Shown piece after piece: positions 6,431 to 12,460 of a DNA stretch of 12,460 nt. The stretch lies in contig JBBQQT010000110.1 of NCBI GenBank assembly GCA_038215555.1, positions 1 to 12,460 on the forward strand. The letters run 5' to 3'. The position numbers and the translations under genes are program-made. Every line of letters begins with the position of its first letter. Within the stretch, counting starts at the first letter, position 1. Source of the DNA: PFJX01 sp038215555. GTDB taxonomy: Bacteria; Pseudomonadota; Gammaproteobacteria; Burkholderiales; Thiobacillaceae. The notes beneath the pieces are model-generated. The model made no database searches, was not told the origin of the DNA, and worked only from the letters and a program-made list of their open reading frames with translations.

Positions 6431-9400
6431 ATGGCTACCCCCTGGCCCCGCACGTTTCGACTCCCGTTGTTGAGTTTGTTGTTTGTCTGTCTGCTTACCC
6501 AGCCCGTCTTGGGCGCATCGTTGAAACCGAATAGAACTGAAATCAGCATCGGCGATGAAGTCACCGTGCAGATCGCCGGCAAGCCGTTTATCGCCGTGGT
6601 GACCCATTGGTCTTCCGACACCGGGCTGGAATTGTTGGAGAACGATTCAGATCAGGCCCGGCTGAAGGGTGTGCAGACGGGCGAGACCACGGTCAAGGTC
6701 AAGATCAACGGCAAGACTTACAAGACCGTGATCAGGGTCAGCGGCAGTGACAGCAAAACCAAACCGGGGGCAGGTAAACAGGACCCCGCCCAAGGCAAAC
6801 TCGACCCGGCCGAGATGCAACGCATCGGCGACCTGCTCAAGCGTTACGAGGCGCAACTGGGCAGCATCCGCGAATTGTTCGGGCGCGGCGCCAACGAAGC
6901 CGGCAAACCCAAAATGGGTGAACAGAGCGAGCGCAAGCTGCAACAGACCAGCGAAGCCTTCTTGCGCGATCTGGCCGGCATGGGCCTGGGTCTGGGCGAT
7001 CTGCAGAAATTCAAGGACAGCTACAAGATCGCCGGCGGTGGCGGGCACCCGCTGTTTCCCGGCCAGGGCGCCTGGGACGACGCCTTTCTCGCCACCGAAC
7101 GGGCGTTGATGTTTGGCCGCGCCAGCCTGGTGCAGCAGTTGTGGCTGGAAACCTTGCAGGACACCTTCAAACAAAAACCCGACGCCGCCGTGCTGGGCGA
7201 GATCGACATCGGCTCCTGGGTGAAGATGCAGCTGTTCGGCCTGGGTTTCGAGGCCGACATCGATTTTTCCAGCGTCTCGATCGACCCCGACCTGAACCGT
7301 TGGATCGTCGAGCGTTTCCAGGACAAGCTGAACCACCGCACCGGCCAGAACATGTTGCGCGCCGATACTTTGCTCACCGCGCACGGCCAGGCTACACCGG
7401 ACGTGTTCATCGGCGACTGGGGCAAGACTTTCGCCGAACTCGACATGCTCAAGCGTTCGAAATGGAAACTGATCAAGGTCGAGAAAAATGCCGATGGCAG
7501 CCTGGCGCTCGACACCAACGACCAACCCAGGATACGCATGGTCGAGAAACCCGGCGCGCAACTGTTCTGGGAAGTCGCGCTGCGCAAACTGGAGGCCAGC
7601 CAATACAAGGATGTGGCGCCCGAGGTGGATTACCCGAAGATGGACCTGTCGAAAGAGCCGATGCTGTCGCTGGAAATGCTGCGCCACGGCATCCACGACA
7701 TCGAGCATGGCCCCTATAGCCGCGGCCAGAAGCTGATCAAGATGTTGAAGTACGCCGAGCGCAGTTATTTCATGAGCAAGAAAGCGATCGCCGACAGCGT
7801 CTTCAACCCCTACAGCGAAAACAACCCGCCGCTGGCCCGGTTTGCCGAACAGATCATCGTCCACAAGAACAATCCGGAAAAAGTGACGGCGCTGCTGGAA
7901 GCCTTGGCGGGCGAGGAAATCAACGCCGACAACGTCGATGCGGTCACCGACCGGCTGACCAATCAGGCCAAGATTGCGATGCACGACAACGCCGCCCGCG
8001 CGCTGGCCTTCCGCCTCAATGCGGTGGCGGGCATCAAGCAGGACACTGCGCGCCAGGCCGCGCTCGACAAACTCTGGCAAGACCTGGACACCGAACTGCG
8101 CACCTTCCGCGACAGCGCCGGCCAGCCGCCGGAAATCATGCGGCAAGCCCTGGAACTGACCCAGGATGTGCGTGAAGGCAAACTGCCGCCGGCCGAACTC
8201 GAAGCGCGGGCAAAAGAACTGCACAGCCTGCTGAGCGATTCCTACAAGCTGTCCGACTCGGTGATCGACCGCATCATGATGTCCGACAGCTATCTCAAGC
8301 TGAAAGGCTATCTGCGCAAACTGGGCTGGGCCGACCAAGCGATCGACAACTTCGTCGAACAATCCCGCCGCAAATATCCGAATGGCGCCAAGGTCTACGA
8401 CGCCGTGCAACAGCTCAACCAGCAATTGAACAAGACCAGCGCCGGCTCCGGCCTGATGCAGGCGACGGATTGGGCAGACAACGCGTTCTCCGTCTACGAC
8501 GCCTATCTCGACAGCAAGGATGCCAGCGAAGCCCTGTGGAACGCCTCGCTGGCGATGGGCCGCATCGGGCTGCAGGAGAAATTCCCCAGCCTGCAGATTC
8601 CGCTCGCGGTGTACGACAGCTTGCGCAGCGGTTCGCCGAAGCCGCTCGGCATGGCCGTGGTCTTCATCTATTTCCCGTTCGCCGGCCAGACCTACATGGT
8701 CAGCCAGCAATTGCAGCGCGCCGATGTGGCGATCCGCGACGCCGAGTTCTACGCCGCCATGAACCGCATCCTGGATATCACCGAATTCGACAACCAAGGC
8801 CAGATCACCGGCTTCAGCCTGCGCAACCTGATCGGTAAGGAGATCGACAGCGCCTCGATTCCGCCCGGCAACCGCCAGGCCATTGTCGATTTGTTCACCC
8901 GTTCTGACAGCACCTTCTTCACTTCGCCGAACTTCCGCTATTGGGCCTCGCTGGTGCCCAGACAGGGCGATCAGTTCGGCCGTTACGAAGACAAACTATC
9001 AAAACTGCGCCGCTTTTTCGCGCAAAGCGAAGACGTACGTTATGCCACGACGATGCTGGAACAGTTCAAGGTCAAAGCGGACAAGACGCCGAACGACCGC
9101 TACGCCGACAAGCGCGCAGCGGCGCTGCAAAAAATGGAAGACAACCTGAACCAGACCATCTGGCTGGCGATGGCGGACATGCTTGAATCAGCCGCCAAGT
9201 CGGTGCAATCGCCGGAACTTGAAGCCCGCATCCGCAAGATCGAGTCCGACCTCGGCCTGGCCGACTCCGATCTCGGCAAGAACAAGGGTCTGCTGGCAAA
9301 AGTCCGGTTTGAAATCCGCCAGAACTCGAGTTTCTGGTCTGGCGAAAATCCCTATGCCGTCGGCCTTCTATTCGACAAATATCTGAAGGCTTACGAGCGC

Positions 9401-12400
9401 GTTGAAAACCTGCGCAAGCAGATCATTCTGGATACCTGGCACGCCGCCGGCGTGGACACTGTCGGCGTGCAAACCCGGCCGATGAAGAACCTGCTGCTCG
9501 GCAGCGCTACGGCTGCGCCACGGCTGTCCGGCGACCCGATCGCCGATCAGGCGCTGGCTGAAAAGACACTGGCGGCGCATCAACGGCGCAATGATTTGAT
9601 GCGCCGCGAACTTGCCGGCGCGTTGCAACGCCCGGTGGATGACGCAAAAGACAAGACGCACCTGAAACAGCTCGGTCAATTCGCTTTCGAGTGGGAACAC
9701 CTGCTCGACGATTGTGCCGAACGCTCGGCCAGCCAATGCACACCGGAGATTCAGACCGCGCTCGGCGTGCGCAGTCGCGCCTACAAGGATTATCTGGCGC
9801 AACTGGCGATGGCCGACCAGGCGGTGCAACTCGAAATCGTCGGCCCCGGCGAGATCAAGCTGGGCGACAGCGCCGCCTTCAGCGCGCGCATCGTCAAGGC
9901 GGAAGACCGCGCACGCGCCAATCTCGTGCTGCGCTGGAGTCTGGATGGCATGGCCGCCGGGAGTGCAGACAAGCAGACTGACAAATACAGCCTGAAACCG
10001 GATCAGGCGCGCGTCTACACACTCAGCCTCAGCGCCATGATCAAGGAAGGCAAGGCTGAGAAAAAACTCGGCGAGACGTCGCGCAGCATCACGGTGACGC
10101 AAGCCGAGCAGAAAACCGATGCCAAGCTGACGTCGTTCATCGCGGCGGCAGTCGCGACGCACGACTGGAAACGTCTGGTTGATCGGCTCGACGCCGAGAA
10201 AAATAGCGACCTGAAGATGAAAAACGTGGTCGCTTGGCAGGCCAACATGGAAACCCTCGGCGACGCCCTGAAAACGCTGAAGAACGCGCGCATTGACTGG
10301 GCGCTGGCCTGGCGGCCGTATATCGATGCGCTCGATCACATTGACTCCAGCGTCTGGGAAAAGCTGATGCAACAAGTCGAAAACCAGCGCAACGAAGTCG
10401 AACGGCGCTGTTGGGATAGCAGCAATCCGAAAGAGGACTCGAAGAATCGCAGCGAGCGTTGCCAGAACGAAGGCCGCAAGTTCGAGGCCAGTTGTGTCGG
10501 CACCTGGCCGGCACAGCATTGGCAAGAAGTGAAACTGATCAGCACGACAAAACGCGAACTCGGCGACGCCGTGCATCAGTTGCACAGCGCCGGCTTCGGC
10601 GGCTATCGCGCCTGGTTCGAGTCGGTAGAGAAGCTGAGCGAACAATACAAACTGCCTTTCCCCTATCCGAAACCGGTCACGCCGCGCCTGAAATACAACC
10701 TGAGCTGCGCCAATGCAGCACTGCCGATTGGCAAGAAGGCGCAGGACGAACCGGCCCAGCTCAAGGTGGTCGTGCCGGCGCCGACGGCCAGCGTCAACTT
10801 CGGCAAATCGGTCACTCTCAACGCCAGCGCCAGCGGCGGCAAGCCGCCCTATCGCTTTGCCTGGTCGAGCGGCGGCAGCGGCGCGCGGGTCGCCGTGACA
10901 CCCCGCTGGGCGGGCGACTGGACGGTCACCGTGACAGCCACCGATGCCGATGGCAAGACCGGTGAAGGGAGTGCCACGCTGCGTGTCAGTCCGGCGCGGG
11001 TGAAGCTGACAGGCACCCAGCCGACAGTGTTCTATGGCAGTCGCTCAACTCTGGCGCTGCCGGGCAGCGAACCGGTCGCGGCAGTCAATCCTTGTGCAGG
11101 GCGTAAACCTGGCAACAACCCGTTCGACGAATGCACCAAGGTCGAGTTCGACCCCTGCGCCGGAGGGTCAAATCCGTTCTGCGTCGATACCAGCCATTCC
11201 GGCAGTGTCAACTATTCAGGCAAACGCAGCGGGAGTGGAAACACGCAAACCGCCACGCCGCCCGCCGCCGACGGCCGGCAGCAGCAGTACATCGCCGATC
11301 CGGCGCGGGAGTTTGCCAAGCCGCCGGTTGAAACCGGCAAGCAGATCGTCTGGCAGGCCGAACCGGCAGTCACCTTCACGCCGCCGACCAGCACCGACGG
11401 CAAAACCCAGATCACCTACGACCGCATGGGCGAGGTCAAACTGTGGTGCGAAATTCAGGAAAAAATCGAAGGCAGCTTCCAGACGGTAGGCGAATGCGAC
11501 CAGGAAACGGTCAAGGTCATCGCGCCCAAGTTCAACCTCGTCTTCTCGCCGCCGGAGGGACAAGGCCGCATCGGTCAGGAAATCAATGCCCGGATCAGCA
11601 GCCAGCCCGGCGTCGCCGACAGCTTGATCGACTTCCGCTGGATCGATCCGCCGACATCGAACCGCACGCAGCGCGCAAGCAATGCGCGGGAGATCAGCTT
11701 CAAGGCGAAAGATGCCAAGCCGGTGGTGCTGAAAACGGTGGCTCGGGTGCCTTATCACGGCGACGAAATCGGCGAGATCAGCGCCACTTACACCGGCCAG
11801 ATTTATCAAGTCAAAGTCTCGGCGGTGGAACCCGGCACGCGGCCGATGATGTGGGACGCGAAGCAAGGCGGCCTGGTGCCGGTGCCGAAAGGCGCTTTCA
11901 TCACGCATGAACGGATTACGCTGCGCGCCGAGATTCAAGCTGCGGCGACGCCGGACGGCTTGCGCTGGAGCTGGACGGTAAACGACGGTACAACACTGTC
12001 GAACAGCATCTCGCAGACGCCGACGGTGTCGCGCAGTGCGCCTGGCAGCATCAACGCCCGCGTCGAAGCGCGCGATGCGGATGGCGTTGTGCTAGGCAGC
12101 GGCGAGATCAGCTTGAGCGTGATCGAGGTGAGCAATGCCCCGCCCGCGTCGGCCAATCCGACCCCGACACTGATTGCGGACAATCCCGAGCCGGAACGCG
12201 GCCAACGCGTCAATCTGCGCGCCGAAGTGAGCGGCGGCAAACCGCCTTACACCTATGTCTGGCAAGGCGCCATCGGCCAGGCTGCGCAAGCCGTCGCGAC
12301 ACCAACCAAGGTCGGCCAGCACAAGGTCAGCCTCAGTGTGCGCGACAGCCTGGGCAAAACCGGCAGCACCAGCCTGATGCTGGAAGTGCAGGAAATCCCC

Positions 12401-12460
12401 ATTTCATCGACACGGTCGGGTAACCCGGCGGCGGCGATTCTGGGCACCTGGGCGCTGGAC
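6431..12460 (+). CDS. Giant exported Ig/PKD-like multidomain protein, unknown function, partial (C-terminus beyond right edge)
   Basis: I do not recognise this family. The frame is open for 2010 codons with no stop. Residues 1-28 form a signal peptide (basic start, hydrophobic LPLLSLLFVCLL, cleavage near VLG-AS), so the protein is exported. Residues 29-104 look like a BIG2-type bacterial Ig-like domain, with the pattern VVTHWSSDTG, ARLKGVQTGETTVKVKING. A Lys/Pro/Gly linker follows. Residues about 115-1125 are mostly amphipathic helix with no cysteine, a HxxHxxxH cluster at 419-426 and a hydrophobic stretch at 738-752. An Ig/PKD-like domain (1133-1224) and a second helical part (1225-1440) follow. 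Then come a PKD-like domain (1443-1520, SGGKPPYRFAW), a Cys-rich segment (1553-1584), Ig-like units at about 1632-1698, 1699-1796 and 1797-1902, and a second PKD-like domain (1912-1987, SGGKPPYTYVW). Twelve cysteines all lie after residue 1090, which fits disulfide formation outside the cytoplasm. A cell-surface or secreted adhesin-like or matrix role is possible but not shown. Confidence 0.85.
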   Translation, partial: MATPWPRTFRLPLLSLLFVCLLTQPVLGASLKPNRTEISIGDEVTVQIAGKPFIAVVTHWSSDTGLELLENDSDQARLKGVQTGETTVKVKINGKTYKTVIRVSGSDSKTKPGAGKQDPAQGKLDPAEMQRIGDLLKRYEAQLGSIRELFGRGANEAGKPKMGEQSERKLQQTSEAFLRDLAGMGLGLGDLQKFKDSYKIAGGGGHPLFPGQGAWDDAFLATERALMFGRASLVQQLWLETLQDTFKQKPDAAVLGEIDIGSWVKMQLFGLGFEADIDFSSVSIDPDLNRWIVERFQDKLNHRTGQNMLRADTLLTAHGQATPDVFIGDWGKTFAELDMLKRSKWKLIKVEKNADGSLALDTNDQPRIRMVEKPGAQLFWEVALRKLEASQYKDVAPEVDYPKMDLSKEPMLSLEMLRHGIHDIEHGPYSRGQKLIKMLKYAERSYFMSKKAIADSVFNPYSENNPPLARFAEQIIVHKNNPEKVTALLEALAGEEINADNVDAVTDRLTNQAKIAMHDNAARALAFRLNAVAGIKQDTARQAALDKLWQDLDTELRTFRDSAGQPPEIMRQALELTQDVREGKLPPAELEARAKELHSLLSDSYKLSDSVIDRIMMSDSYLKLKGYLRKLGWADQAIDNFVEQSRRKYPNGAKVYDAVQQLNQQLNKTSAGSGLMQATDWADNAFSVYDAYLDSKDASEALWNASLAMGRIGLQEKFPSLQIPLAVYDSLRSGSPKPLGMAVVFIYFPFAGQTYMVSQQLQRADVAIRDAEFYAAMNRILDITEFDNQGQITGFSLRNLIGKEIDSASIPPGNRQAIVDLFTRSDSTFFTSPNFRYWASLVPRQGDQFGRYEDKLSKLRRFFAQSEDVRYATTMLEQFKVKADKTPNDRYADKRAAALQKMEDNLNQTIWLAMADMLESAAKSVQSPELEARIRKIESDLGLADSDLGKNKGLLAKVRFEIRQNSSFWSGENPYAVGLLFDKYLKAYERVENLRKQIILDTWHAAGVDTVGVQTRPMKNLLLGSATAAPRLSGDPIADQALAEKTLAAHQRRNDLMRRELAGALQRPVDDAKDKTHLKQLGQFAFEWEHLLDDCAERSASQCTPEIQTALGVRSRAYKDYLAQLAMADQAVQLEIVGPGEIKLGDSAAFSARIVKAEDRARANLVLRWSLDGMAAGSADKQTDKYSLKPDQARVYTLSLSAMIKEGKAEKKLGETSRSITVTQAEQKTDAKLTSFIAAAVATHDWKRLVDRLDAEKNSDLKMKNVVAWQANMETLGDALKTLKNARIDWALAWRPYIDALDHIDSSVWEKLMQQVENQRNEVERRCWDSSNPKEDSKNRSERCQNEGRKFEASCVGTWPAQHWQEVKLISTTKRELGDAVHQLHSAGFGGYRAWFESVEKLSEQYKLPFPYPKPVTPRLKYNLSCANAALPIGKKAQDEPAQLKVVVPAPTASVNFGKSVTLNASASGGKPPYRFAWSSGGSGARVAVTPRWAGDWTVTVTATDADGKTGEGSATLRVSPARVKLTGTQPTVFYGSRSTLALPGSEPVAAVNPCAGRKPGNNPFDECTKVEFDPCAGGSNPFCVDTSHSGSVNYSGKRSGSGNTQTATPPAADGRQQQYIADPAREFAKPPVETGKQIVWQAEPAVTFTPPTSTDGKTQITYDRMGEVKLWCEIQEKIEGSFQTVGECDQETVKVIAPKFNLVFSPPEGQGRIGQEINARISSQPGVADSLIDFRWIDPPTSNRTQRASNAREISFKAKDAKPVVLKTVARVPYHGDEIGEISATYTGQIYQVKVSAVEPGTRPMMWDAKQGGLVPVPKGAFITHERITLRAEIQAAATPDGLRWSWTVNDGTTLSNSISQTPTVSRSAPGSINARVEARDADGVVLGSGEISLSVIEVSNAPPASANPTPTLIADNPEPERGQRVNLRAEVSGGKPPYTYVWQGAIGQAAQAVATPTKVGQHKVSLSVRDSLGKTGSTSLMLEVQEIPISSTRSGNPAAAILGTWALD

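Noticed and set aside
6479..6490. Lipoprotein lipobox around Cys20 of the giant protein
   Set aside because: The sequence LFVC has Val at the position before Cys, where Gly, Ala or Ser is expected, and the hydrophobic core continues past it to a normal signal peptidase I site.
6647..8797. 716-codon open frame on the minus strand opposite the giant gene
   Set aside because: It mirrors the codons of the plus-strand frame, has no recognisable domain and no ribosome binding site of note. The plus-strand frame has a signal peptide and a good Shine-Dalgarno.
9368..10645. 425-codon minus-strand frame opposite the giant gene
   Set aside because: Same-register antisense shadow without domain signals. 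The same applies to the one at 11216-11938.

Overview
The window looks like part of a chromosome from a GC-rich betaproteobacterium, plausibly a Rhodocyclales or Accumulibacter-like organism. That placement is an inference. It rests on the gene order glyQ-glyS-gmhB-plsC, the style of the GlyQ and PlsC sequences, a Wolinella-type fumarate reductase, and two families of dispersed palindromic repeats in the intergenic gaps. No rRNA, tRNA, CRISPR array or insertion sequence was seen.

Left part, minus strand (1-1501): a quinol:fumarate reductase operon in the order frdC-frdA, with frdA running off the left edge and frdB presumably beyond it. FrdC keeps the four haem-ligand histidines and two key glutamates of the di-haem Wolinella enzyme. 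FrdA keeps the flavin-linking histidine at position 43. A 69-bp nested palindrome (1606-1674) separates this operon from the next.

Middle part, minus strand (1702-6183): a housekeeping run transcribed right to left. It contains glyQ and glyS (the two subunits of glycyl-tRNA synthetase), gmhB (heptose bisphosphate phosphatase for the LPS core) and plsC (phospholipid acyltransferase). gmhB and plsC overlap by 4 bp, as do frdC and frdA. A 67-bp palindromic repeat sits between glyQ and glyS. A 15-bp tandem repeat forms the C-terminal tail of gmhB just ahead of plsC.

Right part, plus strand (6431 to the right edge): one uninterrupted reading frame of at least 2010 codons, divergent from glyQ. It encodes a very large exported protein. 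After a signal peptide come a bacterial Ig-like (BIG2-type) domain, about 1000 residues of mostly helical sequence with no cysteine, and a C-terminal half of Ig/PKD-like beta domains with twelve cysteines, including a duplicated Cys cassette. I do not recognise the family. Its 5' leader carries six 8-bp tandem repeat units just upstream of the ribosome binding site. This gene and its leader are the least explained part of the window.
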